This document shows, in pieces, positions 46,172 to 55,124 of a stretch of DNA of 64,000 nucleotides (position 1 is the first letter of the stretch; every line of letters starts with the position of its first letter). This stretch comes from Demequinaceae bacterium (GTDB taxonomy: Bacteria; Actinomycetota; Actinomycetes; Actinomycetales; Demequinaceae). The stretch spans positions 62,001 through 126,000 of the forward strand of contig JAFGBM010000010.1 in assembly GCA_016933155.1 (NCBI GenBank). The letters run 5' to 3'. A program made the translations under genes and the position numbers. The notes under the pieces are model-generated. The model was not told the origin of the DNA. It worked only from the letters and a program-made list of their open reading frames with translations, and did no database searches.

Positions 46172-47073
46172 CACCCCTCCCTACGGGGCACCAACTCCAG
46201 GATGGTCGCCTCCGGCCGACACGCGAATCGTATCGGCGCGAAGGGAGAGGTACCCGCACCCGCGGACACATGAAGCCAGAGGGACTTCCCTCCACCGGCG
46301 GCGTCCGGACGAGGTCCGGGCCATCCGCTCAGCCCTCGCGCCCTCCGTCGATCGAGGTCGCAGTTGGTGACGAGAGCCCCAACCCCGGGGATCCGCACTT
46401 GACCGCCATGGGTGTGACCGGCCAAGGCCAGGTCAACCCCGTCGTCGCAGAAGGCCGCCAAGACCCTAACGTAGGGAGCATGGGCAACACCAATGTGAGC
46501 GATCCCCCTCTCTCCTCCCGCATGGGGCATACTGTCGCGGCCGATATGGGGATCGTCCACCCCGATGAATGACAGGACCTGCCCCCTCGCTTCCATCACC
46601 CCTCGGCGATTGTTGAGGTTCAGCCATCCTGAATCCTCGAAGGCCTGAACCATCACTCCGGTGGGCAAGGCCTTCGAGCGGGGATGGGCGGACGTCGGTC
46701 CTCTGAAATACACGAAGGGACTCTGACGGCTTGGTCCGAAGTAGTCGTTCGAGCCGTTGACGAATGCTCCGGGCAGTTTCAGAAGGAGCGAAAGGGCGCT
46801 GAGCAGGGCCGGTACGGCTTGAACGCCGCCGAGGTTGTCCCCGGTGACGACGACGAGGTCGGGATGATGGCGCGCAAGACCCCGGACCCATCGGATCTTC
46901 CGCCTCTGCCGAGGGACGAGGTGAAGGTCGGTCAGGTGCAGAACGCGGATGGCGTCGGAGCCGGGGGGCAGGACCGGCACCTGACGGCGCCGGACCACGA
47001 ACAACCGCGCCTCAATCCAGGCCCAACACCCGCAGGCCACAGCCACCAGTCCGGCGAGCACGAACCACCACAC
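46171..47073 (-). CDS. Membrane-anchored calcineurin-like metallophosphoesterase
   Basis: A 300-residue protein. After one N-terminal membrane helix come the five metallophosphatase motifs: HLTDLHL, VVTGDNLGG, NGSNDYF (in place of NxxNH), AHAPY and GHTHGGQ. The third motif has Ser-Asn-Asp where Asn-His is usual, which could alter activity. This subgroup is common in actinobacteria next to the class A PBP gene and resembles YkuE/YaeI-type phosphodiesterases. I chose GTG 47073, 14 bases after the PBP stop. A longer frame overlaps the PBP gene. Confidence 0.82.
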   Translation of the reverse strand: MWWFVLAGLVAVACGCWAWIEARLFVVRRRQVPVLPPGSDAIRVLHLTDLHLVPRQRRKIRWVRGLARHHPDLVVVTGDNLGGVQAVPALLSALSLLLKLPGAFVNGSNDYFGPSRQSPFVYFRGPTSAHPRSKALPTGVMVQAFEDSGWLNLNNRRGVMEARGQVLSFIGVDDPHIGRDSMPHAGGERGIAHIGVAHAPYVRVLAAFCDDGVDLALAGHTHGGQVRIPGVGALVTNCDLDRRRARGLSGWPGPRPDAAGGGKSLWLHVSAGAGTSPFAPIRFACRPEATILELVPRREG

Positions 47074-47086
47074 GACCGGACCCTCG

Positions 47087-49612
47087 CTAGGAGGGGGACG
47101 GAGTCGGCGTCGGCGTCGGCTCCGGGGCCACGCACCCGCTGCTATCCCAACCGTCGGCCGGACCCCAATCGGAGGGAGGCCAACTGGACCCCCACCACGA
47201 CTTGGGCGCGACACATGGATCCCAAGTGGCTGGCCAGGTGAACCACCAGTCGGGAAGGGTGCTCATCGTCCTCTTGTAGACGATGGTCGCCCCCGGGGCC
47301 AGTGACTCCCCGGGCAAAACAGACTGCTCGATCACGGTGTTGTTCGGGACGCTCTCGTCGAAAACCACGACCGGGGAAACCAGCCACATGAACCCGGCGT
47401 CGTTGATCAGATTGCGGGCTTCCTCTTCTGTCTTCCCGATGATGTCCGGCACCTCGAGCGGGAGCCAGCCGAGCCCCGCCGGTGGTCCATAGGGCATCGC
47501 GATATTCGGTTTCCCTGCGAGCGCCCGATCCATGAATTTCTTCCACACCGGTCCGGAGACGCTTCCCCCGTATCCGTATGTGTAGTACACGCCATTGATC
47601 CTGATGTACTGAATGGGGACGTCATGGTCCGGGTGACCCGTCCACACGACCGTGGCGAGCTGAGGTGTGAAGCCCAGGAACCACAGGTGGGTGTTGTTCT
47701 GGGCCGTGCCTGTTTTTCCGGCGGCTTGCCGACCCCCGGACAACTTGGCCGCCGTCCCGGATCCCGCGGTGATCACCTGGGTCATGCCGTACTGGACACC
47801 CTTGGCGATCTTCGACTCGATGACCCTCTCGCACGAGTCCGGCGGGACCGCGATCTCGACCCCGTCGAGGGTGGTGATCGACTTGATCGACCGGGGTTCA
47901 CACCTGATCCCGTCGTTCGCGATGGTCGCGCCGACGACGGCCATGGTCAAGGGGGATGCGTTCTGCGTCCCAAGGGTGGCGGACGGAACCACCTCGAAGT
48001 CCTTGCCGTCGGCCCTTTGGAATCCAAGCCTTTCCGCCATGTCCCTCACGCCGCACAGGTCCAGTTGGTTCGTCATCGCGATGTAGGAGGTATTGATCGA
48101 CCATGCGGTGGCGCTCAAGGCTGTCTGCTGTTTGGACCCGGTGTCGTTGACGTTGGTGGGTTTCCACGAGGCCTGGCCGGCGAAGGGGGCCGGTCCGATA
48201 CAGGAGGCTTTCCACGAGTCGGAGGGCCATTCGCGAATTTCCCCGCTCACGGCCTGCTCGAAGGAATGTCCCTCCTCCAGCCATTCGGCCAGAAGGATCA
48301 CCTTGAAAGTGGATCCGGGGGAGAACCCCCTCGAACCCCCGTAGGCGTTGTCCACCGCGTAGTTGATGGCCGTCTGCCCCGTATTCTCCGGGGTTGGATT
48401 GAAGTCCCGATTCTGAGCCATCGCCAGGATGTGGCCCGTGGACGGCTCGAGGGCGACGAGGGCGTTCGCGATGCCGGTCGGATCCGTCGGAGGAATTGCC
48501 TTCCGCAATTCCTCGTTCGCGATCCTCTGCATGGTCAGATCGAGGGTGGTGACAATGTCCGCCCCGTAGTACAGGTATTCCTTCCCCTTGCCCTCGAAGA
48601 ACGGGTCGTTCGTGATCACTTTAGTGACATAGTCACAGAAGAACGGGGCATCAACTGAGGCCACGCAACTGAACTTCGGCTCATGGACATCCAGGGTTTC
48701 CTCGATGGGGGTCGCAATGTACTCCTGGTACTCGGTTTCCGTGATGATGTCCTGTTCCCGCATGACGGAGAGGACGACGTTGCGACGCTCGGTTGCGTTG
48801 TCGGGGAAGCGGAGCGGATCCCACTTGTAGGGATTCTGGGTGATTCCGGCCATGGTCGCGGCCTCGATGGCATTGAGTTCCGCGGCTGACTTTCCGAAGT
48901 ACAGCATGGAGGCCGCCTCGACGCCGTAGACCGAGCGACCGAACTGGGCGATGTTTAGGTACTGCTCGAGGACCTGCTCCTTGCCGCAGTCGACGTGCGG
49001 ATCGGCCGTGCACTCCGTTCCGAGCTCCTCGTTGTACTTCGCCTCGAGGGCAAGGGCCCGTCTCGCCTCTCCGAGTTTTCGAGCCGCCGAAACCTCTGTG
49101 GCCGCCGCAACGGCCTCATCGTCTCCGGCGTCGCGGGCAGCGTTCACGAGTATGTTCTTCACGAGTTGCTGAGTCAGTGTCGAGGCGCCCTGGGTCTCAC
49201 CCGTGGAGGCATTGTGGACAATGGCGCGAATGAGTCCCTCTCCATCCACGCCATTGTGCGTCCAGAACCGCTTGTCCTCGACCGCAACGACGGCCTTCTG
49301 AATCCAAGGTGAGATTTCCTCGAGGGGGACGACGATCCGGTTCTGGTCGAAGAAGGTCGCGATCAGGGTTTCGCCATCGTTGAAGTAGATGTTCGATGCC
49401 TGCGGGAGACCCTGGAACTCCAACTCGGCCGGAAGACTGTCGAACACCTCGATGGTGCTCTTGGCGGCGAGGCCCGCGACGGCGATGCCGGGGAGGACGA
49501 GGGCCGCGGCCAAGACCCCGGCGAGAATGGACATCGCGACGAATCCGATGACGGCCGTGCTGAAATCGAGTATCGACACCCGGCGGGTGGGGGAGGAAAT
49601 CCTGCGCGGCAT
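47087..49612 (-). CDS. Class A penicillin-binding protein with PASTA domain
   Basis: An 841-residue bifunctional peptidoglycan synthase. A short cytoplasmic start and a membrane helix (about 17-50) lead to a GT51 glycosyltransferase domain (catalytic Glu in AVEDKRFWTHNG, near 112). The transpeptidase domain has the SxxK Ser434-Thr-Phe-Lys437 and Lys633-Thr-Gly. A single PASTA domain (VPDIIGKTEEEARNLINDAGF) and a Pro/Thr tail end the protein. It polymerises and crosslinks the wall. TAAGGT (49624-49619) six bases before ATG 49612 suggests a leaderless mRNA. It is PonA-like. Confidence 0.93.
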   Translation of the reverse strand: MPRRISSPTRRVSILDFSTAVIGFVAMSILAGVLAAALVLPGIAVAGLAAKSTIEVFDSLPAELEFQGLPQASNIYFNDGETLIATFFDQNRIVVPLEEISPWIQKAVVAVEDKRFWTHNGVDGEGLIRAIVHNASTGETQGASTLTQQLVKNILVNAARDAGDDEAVAAATEVSAARKLGEARRALALEAKYNEELGTECTADPHVDCGKEQVLEQYLNIAQFGRSVYGVEAASMLYFGKSAAELNAIEAATMAGITQNPYKWDPLRFPDNATERRNVVLSVMREQDIITETEYQEYIATPIEETLDVHEPKFSCVASVDAPFFCDYVTKVITNDPFFEGKGKEYLYYGADIVTTLDLTMQRIANEELRKAIPPTDPTGIANALVALEPSTGHILAMAQNRDFNPTPENTGQTAINYAVDNAYGGSRGFSPGSTFKVILLAEWLEEGHSFEQAVSGEIREWPSDSWKASCIGPAPFAGQASWKPTNVNDTGSKQQTALSATAWSINTSYIAMTNQLDLCGVRDMAERLGFQRADGKDFEVVPSATLGTQNASPLTMAVVGATIANDGIRCEPRSIKSITTLDGVEIAVPPDSCERVIESKIAKGVQYGMTQVITAGSGTAAKLSGGRQAAGKTGTAQNNTHLWFLGFTPQLATVVWTGHPDHDVPIQYIRINGVYYTYGYGGSVSGPVWKKFMDRALAGKPNIAMPYGPPAGLGWLPLEVPDIIGKTEEEARNLINDAGFMWLVSPVVVFDESVPNNTVIEQSVLPGESLAPGATIVYKRTMSTLPDWWFTWPATWDPCVAPKSWWGSSWPPSDWGPADGWDSSGCVAPEPTPTPTPSPS

Positions 49613-49685
49613 GGGTCCACCTTACGTCTTGAGAGTAACGAACGACGAACCGTGACGGTTGCCGGACCGGGGGTAGTCTCAGGTC

Positions 49686-49844
49686 ATGGCCACATGGGAA
49701 TACGCGACCGTCCCCCTCATCGAACACGCCACCAAAGCCATACTCGATCAGTGGGGAGCGGAGGGGTGGGAACTGGTCCAGGTTGCTACGGGACCGACCG
49801 GCGGGTTGGTCGCCTTTTTCAAGCGCCAAAAGGACGACATATGA
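49686..49844 (+). CDS. DUF4177-like small protein
   Basis: A 52-residue protein, too short for many gene finders. ATWEYATVPL...WGAEGWELVQV...GLVAFFKRQ follows the DUF4177 pattern (WEY start, GWELV core, FKR end). TAGTCT (49674-49679) ends six bases before ATG 49686, so the mRNA is probably leaderless. It overlaps ridA by four bases (ATGA). This small gene often precedes a RidA gene in actinobacteria. The function is unknown. Confidence 0.85.
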   Translation: MATWEYATVPLIEHATKAILDQWGAEGWELVQVATGPTGGLVAFFKRQKDDI

Positions 49845-50308
49845 CGCCGGAGGAGCGGATCGAGGCCCTGGGCCTGTCCTTGCCCGTGGTTGCCCAGCCG
49901 GTGGGCAACTACGTCCCCGCCCTTGTCGACGGTGCGTGCGTATGGACATCCGGCCAGCTTCCCCTCGTCGAAGGGCGGCTGGCCGCGACCGGCTCGGTCG
50001 GCGATGATGACGGCCTGGTTTCCCCCGACCTCGCTCGGGAGTGTGCGCGCATCGCCGCCCTCAACGGCCTTGCGGCGATGGCCGGTTCCTGTGGGGGTCT
50101 CGACCGGATCCTTCGCGTGGTGAGGGTCGTCGGATACGTCGCCTCGGCCCCTGGCTTCACCGCCCAGCCATCCGTGGTCAACGGGGCCAGCGACCTCATG
50201 GTCGAGGTGTTCGGCGAGCCTGGTCGGCACGTCCGTTCGGCGATCGGTGTGACGGCGCTTCCTCTCGGTTCCCCCGTCGAGATCGAAATCGAGGCTCGGC
50301 TGCGCTAG
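49841..50308 (+). CDS. RidA family (YjgF/YER057c/UK114) protein
   Basis: A 155-residue protein with the RidA trimer fold: VWTSGQLPLVEG, GGLDRILRVVRVVGYVAS and HVRSAIGVTALPLGSPVEIEIEA. The catalytic arginine of RidA (R105 in the R-x-x-V-x-V region) appears as HVRSAIGV. RidA proteins hydrolyse reactive 2-aminoacrylate-type enamines from PLP enzymes. This is a longer subgroup with an N-terminal helix (MTPEERIEALGL). Translation is coupled to the DUF4177 gene. The stop overlaps crp by four bases in convergent orientation. Confidence 0.87.
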   Translation: MTPEERIEALGLSLPVVAQPVGNYVPALVDGACVWTSGQLPLVEGRLAATGSVGDDDGLVSPDLARECARIAALNGLAAMAGSCGGLDRILRVVRVVGYVASAPGFTAQPSVVNGASDLMVEVFGEPGRHVRSAIGVTALPLGSPVEIEIEARLR

Positions 50309-51000
50309 CGGGCCCTGGCCCTGAGTCGATCGGGTTCATACACCACAACCGATCCCATGTGCACGTCGATCCATCCCCGGCCCGCGAAATCGGCGAGCGC
50401 CTTATTGACGGTCTCCCGCGAGGCCCCCACCAATTGCGCAAGCTCTTCCTGGGTGAGGCCATGCCTCACGATGGTGTGACCCCGGTCCGCGACCCCGAAG
50501 CGATGTCCGAGGTCGATGATCGCCTTCGCCACCCGCCCGGGGACATCGGTGAAGACCAGATCGGCCATGGTCATGCTGGTCCGTCGGATCCGCTTCGCCA
50601 ATGCCTTCAAGAGGTAGCGGGAAGCCTCCATGTGTTCGTCGAGCCACGCGTCGAGCTTCTCCTTGGTGAGCTCATACACGACGGTGTCCTCCGGAACGTG
50701 CGCCCGCGAGACCCGTGGGCCGGGATCGAAGACGCTGAGTTCACCGACGAGATCGCCGACTCCGAGGAGCGAGAGCAGGTTCTCCCGGCCATCGCGGGCC
50801 GTCCGAGCAATCTTCACCTTACCCCTGACGATGATGTAGAGCGCCTCCCCCTGCGCGCCTTCGAAGAACATGACCTCGCCCCGTTCGTACTCACAACGAG
50901 TCATCACCGAGATGAGCGAATGCGCCGTCTCCGCATCCATGTCCGCCAGGAGCAGCGAGGAGCGAAGTGCGGCCTCCTCCTGTGTGGGATCGTGTGCCAC
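50305..51000 (-). CDS. crp: Crp/Fnr-family transcription regulator (GlxR/Crp-like)
   Basis: A 231-residue regulator. The cyclic-nucleotide domain has GEALYIIVRGKVKIA and the phosphate-binding cassette GDLVGELSVFDPGPRVSRAHV. The C-terminal helix-turn-helix is TQEELAQLVGASRETVNKALADFAGRGWI (about 185-213). It matches the actinobacterial cAMP receptor (Crp of mycobacteria, GlxR of corynebacteria), normally encoded next to nth. The GTG start at 51000 follows GGGAGG with seven bases between. Confidence 0.93.
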   Translation of the reverse strand: MAHDPTQEEAALRSSLLLADMDAETAHSLISVMTRCEYERGEVMFFEGAQGEALYIIVRGKVKIARTARDGRENLLSLLGVGDLVGELSVFDPGPRVSRAHVPEDTVVYELTKEKLDAWLDEHMEASRYLLKALAKRIRRTSMTMADLVFTDVPGRVAKAIIDLGHRFGVADRGHTIVRHGLTQEELAQLVGASRETVNKALADFAGRGWIDVHMGSVVVYEPDRLRARAR

Positions 51001-51011
51001 CTCAAGCCTCC

Positions 51012-51386
51012 CTAGTGTGCGGCGCCCATGGCGTCGACCATGAGAGCCATCACTGACTCAAGGTTGGCAGAAAGTCGGCGTTCATACGAGTCCAGGCGGC
51101 TGTCAATTGCATCGAGCGCCTCAAGTCGATAGGCGGTCGGGGGGGTCTCATCGGCCCAAATGACGGCGGAAATCTCGTTCGCGGTGGGAGCGTCGGCGGC
51201 CAAGGCCTCCCATGCCGTGTCGAGATCGGTGTCCCCCGTGGTCGCGTCGGCGAGACGCGCCACCGTCAGTTCCCGACGGGCCTTGACCAGCCGACGCCAC
51301 CAACGGATACGGGCGATCTCCCGTCGAAGTTCCCTGCGACGGTGACGAAGATCGGCGATCTGAGTCGTCGCCTGAACCGTGGACAT
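51012..51386 (-). CDS. Coiled-coil protein, possibly RsiG-like
   Basis: The 124-residue protein has two long helices: residues 10-45 (IADLRHRRRELRREIARIRWWRRLVKARREL) and 88-118, separated by an acidic loop. The first helix resembles RsiG, the c-di-GMP-responsive anti-sigma factor of Streptomyces (RRLLQGRIDILRAEL there, RRLVKARRELTVARL here), but the Ser, Gln and Asp ligands appear as Arg, Lys and Glu. So c-di-GMP binding is doubtful. It stands 11 bases upstream of crp in the same direction. The family assignment is tentative. Confidence 0.5.
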   Translation of the reverse strand: MSTVQATTQIADLRHRRRELRREIARIRWWRRLVKARRELTVARLADATTGDTDLDTAWEALAADAPTANEISAVIWADETPPTAYRLEALDAIDSRLDSYERRLSANLESVMALMVDAMGAAH

Positions 51387-51483
51387 CCCACCTCACCTCG
51401 CGCGTGTCCGAATGTCACGCCCTGTCACTCGTGTGTATCGGCATTCGAAGACTCCCCTTGAGCGGTCGTCTAGTCTTGGGAGG

Positions 51484-52164
51484 GTGACCACCGGCCGAGT
51501 CTCCCCAGCGGAACCTCCGCCGACCGAACCCTTGAGGGACCTCGTCGAGAGGGCCGGGCGCATCCACCGTCTGCTCGGCAAGGAATACCCCGACGCTCGC
51601 TGCGAACTCGACTACAACGATCCCTTCGAGTTACTGGTCGCAACCGTTCTTTCAGCTCAGTGCACGGACGAGCGCGTCAACCAGGTGACACCGGCCCTGT
51701 TCTCCGAATGTCCGGACGCCGAGGCTCTCGCTCAGGCGCCGAAAGAGCGGATCGAAGAACTCATCAGACCGACGGGGTTCTTCCACGCCAAGGCGGAGTC
51801 GATCCAGGGCCTTTCCCGAGACCTCGTCGGGAAATTTGGGGGGAGGGTCCCTGAAACCCTTGAGGACCTCATCACCCTGCGAGGGGTGGGACGAAAGACC
51901 GCCAATGTGGTCCTGGGAAACGCCTTCGGAGTTCCTGGGCTTCCCGTCGATACGCACGTCGGGCGTCTGGCCAGGCGGCTGGGCCTCACCGACGAGGACG
52001 ACCCGAACGTGGTCGAACGGGACCTCACCGCCCTCATCGACCAGCGCGACTGGACATCGTTCTCGCATCGGCTGATCTTCCACGGCCGACGCTGCTGCGC
52101 ATCCAGGAAACCCGCCTGCGATCGATGCCCGTTGACCGAGCTCTGCCCTTCCTCAACCGTGTGA
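51484..52164 (+). CDS. nth: Endonuclease III
   Basis: A 226-residue DNA glycosylase/AP lyase. The helix-hairpin-helix holds the catalytic Lys (TLRGVGRKTANVVL), followed by Asp in PVDTHVGRLARRL. The 4Fe-4S cluster cysteines are in CCASRKPACDRCPLTELC with the usual 6-2-5 spacing. It removes oxidised pyrimidines. GTG 51484 is seven bases after TAGTCT (51471-51476), favouring this start over an upstream ATG at 51379 that lacks support. The crp-nth neighbourhood is conserved. Confidence 0.95.
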   Translation: MTTGRVSPAEPPPTEPLRDLVERAGRIHRLLGKEYPDARCELDYNDPFELLVATVLSAQCTDERVNQVTPALFSECPDAEALAQAPKERIEELIRPTGFFHAKAESIQGLSRDLVGKFGGRVPETLEDLITLRGVGRKTANVVLGNAFGVPGLPVDTHVGRLARRLGLTDEDDPNVVERDLTALIDQRDWTSFSHRLIFHGRRCCASRKPACDRCPLTELCPSSTV

Positions 52165-53445
52165 GGCTTCGACAGGTGCCGGGGAGCCCCTCCGGGATCC
52201 GATCTCTCCATGGCGGCGATCCCGCCAGGCGAGGATGGCCGCCCCCGCGATCGCGGCGATAGCCGATGCCGTGAGGACGGCGGCCTTGGCCTGATCGGTT
52301 TCGACGGTGCCGGTCCCGAACGCCAGTTCGCTGATGAGGAGCGAGACGGTGAACCCGATGCCGGCGACCGTGGCAACCCCGACGACATCCCACCACGAGA
52401 CCCCCCGAGGCAGGGAGGCCCGTGTCAGACCGGCTACGAGGAAGGTCGCCAAGACGATCCCCAGAGGCTTCCCGATCACCAGCCCAAGGGCGATTCCCCG
52501 CGAGGTGGGGGCCTCGACGGCCGATGCGAGGGCGGACCCGTTGAGGGCGACCCCCGCAGCGAAGAAGGCGAAGACCGGAACCGCGACCAGAGCCGAAACC
52601 GGGCCCCAGCGGTTCTCCCATCGCTCGACCGGACTCACGCGCTCTCCCGGCCTCTTGTGCGCCCGGACCACGACACCGATGGCCACCCCCGCGATGGTCG
52701 CGTGGATCCCGGATTCATGGACACACAGCCACACGATGAGCCCCAGGGGGATCGCCAAAGCCATCGATGCCTTTGGTCGACTCGTGCACCGGGCGATGGC
52801 CCACAGGGCCACACCCGCCGGGACGAGCCAAACACCGTCGATGCTCTCGGAGTAGAAGATCGCGATGATGAGAATCGCCACGAGGTCATCGACCACGGCG
52901 AGGGTCAGGAGGAACGCTCGAAGGGATCCGGGCAACCGGCGGCCGAAGACCGAGAGGATGGCGAGCGCGAAGGCGATGTCCGTTGCCGTGGGGATCGCCC
53001 AACCCTGGGTCGAACCCCCGCTCCCCACGGCGTTCACCCCGAGGTAGATAGCCGCGGGGACGACGACGCCCCCGATCGCGGCCACGATGGGCACGACGGC
53101 GGTCGTGGGCTTCCTCAGTTCACCGAACATGATTTCGCGTTTGAGTTCCAGGCCGACGACGAGGAAGAAGATCACCAGAAGCCCATCTGCGGCCCACTGA
53201 GCCAGCGTCAGGTCCAGGTGGATCGCCCGACCGCCGGGCAGGGCGAGGCTTCCGTCGATCGGAACGGTCTCCCGAAGGGTGCGATATGACGAGGCGAGGG
53301 GGCTATTGGCCCAGGCGAGGGCGAGTGCGGTGGCGAAGAGCATGAGGATCCCGCCGACTCGCTCCCCCCGGATGAGCCTGGTGAGAACGAGTTCGGTTGA
53401 CGGCAGAATCCGTCCGAACAACCGGCGCCTACGCTTCCCCACCAT
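52153..53445 (-). CDS. nhaA: Na+/H+ antiporter NhaA
   Basis: A 430-residue antiporter with about twelve helices. Typical segments are FFLVVGLELKREIMFGELR, GWAIPTATDIAFALAILSVFG (with the ion-binding aspartates region DIAFAL and DDLVAI) and ESGIHATIAGVAIGVVV. It exchanges sodium for protons and keeps pH. AAGGAGG precedes ATG 53445. The C-terminus overlaps the end of nth by 12 bases in convergent orientation. Confidence 0.95.
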   Translation of the reverse strand: MVGKRRRRLFGRILPSTELVLTRLIRGERVGGILMLFATALALAWANSPLASSYRTLRETVPIDGSLALPGGRAIHLDLTLAQWAADGLLVIFFLVVGLELKREIMFGELRKPTTAVVPIVAAIGGVVVPAAIYLGVNAVGSGGSTQGWAIPTATDIAFALAILSVFGRRLPGSLRAFLLTLAVVDDLVAILIIAIFYSESIDGVWLVPAGVALWAIARCTSRPKASMALAIPLGLIVWLCVHESGIHATIAGVAIGVVVRAHKRPGERVSPVERWENRWGPVSALVAVPVFAFFAAGVALNGSALASAVEAPTSRGIALGLVIGKPLGIVLATFLVAGLTRASLPRGVSWWDVVGVATVAGIGFTVSLLISELAFGTGTVETDQAKAAVLTASAIAAIAGAAILAWRDRRHGEIGSRRGSPAPVEASHG

Positions 53446-53472
53446 GCACCCATCCTCCTTTCCGGAATCAAC

Positions 53473-54204
53473 CTACCGGGAGGATCGATCCTCCGCGCCC
53501 TCCCTCGGCGATGCCCCCGCTTGGGGAACCGGAGAAACGGGGTCGAAACGGTACCCGACGTTGCGCACCGTCCCGATGAGTTGCTCGTACTCGGCCCCGA
53601 GCTTCGCCCGCAACCGTCGAACGTGGACATCGACCGTCCTGGTCCCGCCGTAGTAGTCGTATCCCCACACGTCCTGGAGGAGTTGATCGCGGGTGAACAC
53701 CCGCCCGGGGTGTTGCATCAGATGCTTGAGGAGTTCGAACTCCTTGTAGGTCAGGTCCAAGGGCTCGCCCCTGAGCCGGGCGGTGTATCCCCCGACATCG
53801 ACGGTGAGGTCTCCCGAGACAAACTCGGAGGCCTTGTCGAGCGGGTCGTCAGCGTCGACCCTCCCGATGGCCAGTCGGATCCTGGCCTCGATCTCAGCGG
53901 GTGAAGCTGAGGAAATGACGACATCGTCGGCGCCCCAGTCGACGTTGACGACCGCCATTCCCCCCTCGTTGACGATGAGGATCAAGGGCACGGAGATCCC
54001 CGTCGCTCGCACGAGTTTCGATGTGGTCCGGGCCGAGACGAGGTTGGTCCGGGCGTCGATGAAGACGACGTCCGCCTCGAGCGCGTCCAGGAGGGCGGTG
54101 GGCTCGGGGGGCAGGCACCGGGCGTGATGATTGAGCAGGGCAAGACCGGGTAGCACATCCGAGGCGCCCTGTACGGACGCCGTCAGAACGAGCAGGTCTG
54201 CCAT
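53473..54204 (-). CDS. glnR: GlnR-like orphan OmpR-family response regulator
   Basis: A 243-residue regulator. The receiver-like domain begins [26 protein letters not shown], and the winged-helix domain has [55 protein letters not shown]. Both halves follow GlnR, the nitrogen regulator of actinomycetes. Asp50 (VVFIDAR) is at the GlnR Asp50 position, which is not phosphorylated there. No kinase gene is adjacent. GGAGG lies six bases before ATG 54204. Upstream in-frame sequence is antisense to the next gene and is excluded. Confidence 0.88.
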   Translation of the reverse strand: MADLLVLTASVQGASDVLPGLALLNHHARCLPPEPTALLDALEADVVFIDARTNLVSARTTSKLVRATGISVPLILIVNEGGMAVVNVDWGADDVVISSASPAEIEARIRLAIGRVDADDPLDKASEFVSGDLTVDVGGYTARLRGEPLDLTYKEFELLKHLMQHPGRVFTRDQLLQDVWGYDYYGGTRTVDVHVRRLRAKLGAEYEQLIGTVRNVGYRFDPVSPVPQAGASPREGAEDRSSR

Positions 54205-54258
54205 GGCAACCTCCGGTTCTTCAACCATACCGGCCCAACCCATGGCACACTGTGCGCC

Positions 54259-54993
54259 ATGAACCCCTCGACCCGCGCAACGGCCGCCGCAGTGACGGCC
54301 GTGACTCTCGCGGCCTCGGGATACTTCGGCTTTCGCTGGCTGGCAGTGGCTGTTCTCGCGGCCACCTTCTTCCTCGCGATCGGCTGGCCCGCCCTGACCT
54401 GGACCCCGAATTGGCTCATCGGCAGTTCCATCGTCCTCGTCGGAGGAGCCCTCGCTTCCGTCGGCGTCCTCCTCGGCGAAGATGAGCCCTTCCTCCGCCA
54501 CATGGTGGTGGCGCTCGCGGCTGTGGCCGTCCTGGCGCTCGTCCTTGAGATCATCTTTCCGAGTCCGCCGGGCCAAGTCGTCACGGCCGTGGCCTCGACG
54601 GTCTCCGGTGCGGCGGTCGCGGCTGCCGGGGCCGCCTGGATCGCCGCCGCCCGGACCCCGGGGTCGGAGGATCTGGTTGTCGCCGGCGCCGCGGCCCTCT
54701 TCGTGGCCGCGATCGCCTCGACCCTCACGTCAATAATGTGGATCAATACCCTCCTGGCCATCGCCTTCGGAACCGGTATCGGGGGTGCCAGCGGAACGGT
54801 CTTCGAGTCGATCGAATGGTACGGGGGGGCCCTCGTGGGGCTGTTGTGCGCCTGTGCCTTCGTCTGCATCCATGAGTTGGCCAGACGGGACACCCTCAAC
54901 ACGAGCACGCTCGCGGCAATTTCGTCCGGGATCGCCTCAGTCACCCTCGCCGGATCCTTCATCTACGTCGGCGGCCGCATAGGCGTCGGATAG
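54259..54993 (+). CDS. Polytopic membrane protein of unknown function
   Basis: A 244-residue protein with about eight closely spaced hydrophobic helices and few charges. Short polar elements include [15 protein letters not shown] and [14 protein letters not shown] recognise it only as the kind of actinobacterial membrane protein often seen divergent from glnR-like genes. ATG 54259 has CACACT (54246-54251) seven bases upstream and no Shine-Dalgarno sequence. It is followed by a 36-residue membrane peptide gene. Confidence 0.65.
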   Translation: MNPSTRATAAAVTAVTLAASGYFGFRWLAVAVLAATFFLAIGWPALTWTPNWLIGSSIVLVGGALASVGVLLGEDEPFLRHMVVALAAVAVLALVLEIIFPSPPGQVVTAVASTVSGAAVAAAGAAWIAAARTPGSEDLVVAGAAALFVAAIASTLTSIMWINTLLAIAFGTGIGGASGTVFESIEWYGGALVGLLCACAFVCIHELARRDTLNTSTLAAISSGIASVTLAGSFIYVGGRIGVG

Positions 54994-55013
54994 GCCCTGG
55001 TTAGGATGGCCTT

Positions 55014-55124
55014 ATGAGCGGCCTCGAAATCGCCTTCGTCGCCCTGGGCGTCGGGGCGGGGCTCGCCGTCTTCTGCCTGTGTGCCGTGATGGCCTGGCGC
55101 TTGCTCAAGGGTCCGCGGTCGTGA
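55014..55124 (+). CDS. 36-residue single-helix membrane protein
   Basis: The short frame encodes one hydrophobic helix (residues 4-26) and ends AWRLLKGPRS. TAGGAT (55002-55007) lies six bases before ATG 55014, and the stop overlaps the ygfZ GTG by four bases (GTGA). Those two facts make it a real small gene rather than chance. It may mainly couple translation of ygfZ. I know no family. Confidence 0.65.
   Translation: MSGLEIAFVALGVGAGLAVFCLCAVMAWRLLKGPRS

Noticed and set aside
52210-53289. A 359-codon plus-strand frame across nhaA
   Set aside because: Very high Gly/Asp/Arg composition typical of an antisense shadow, and nhaA has clear motifs.
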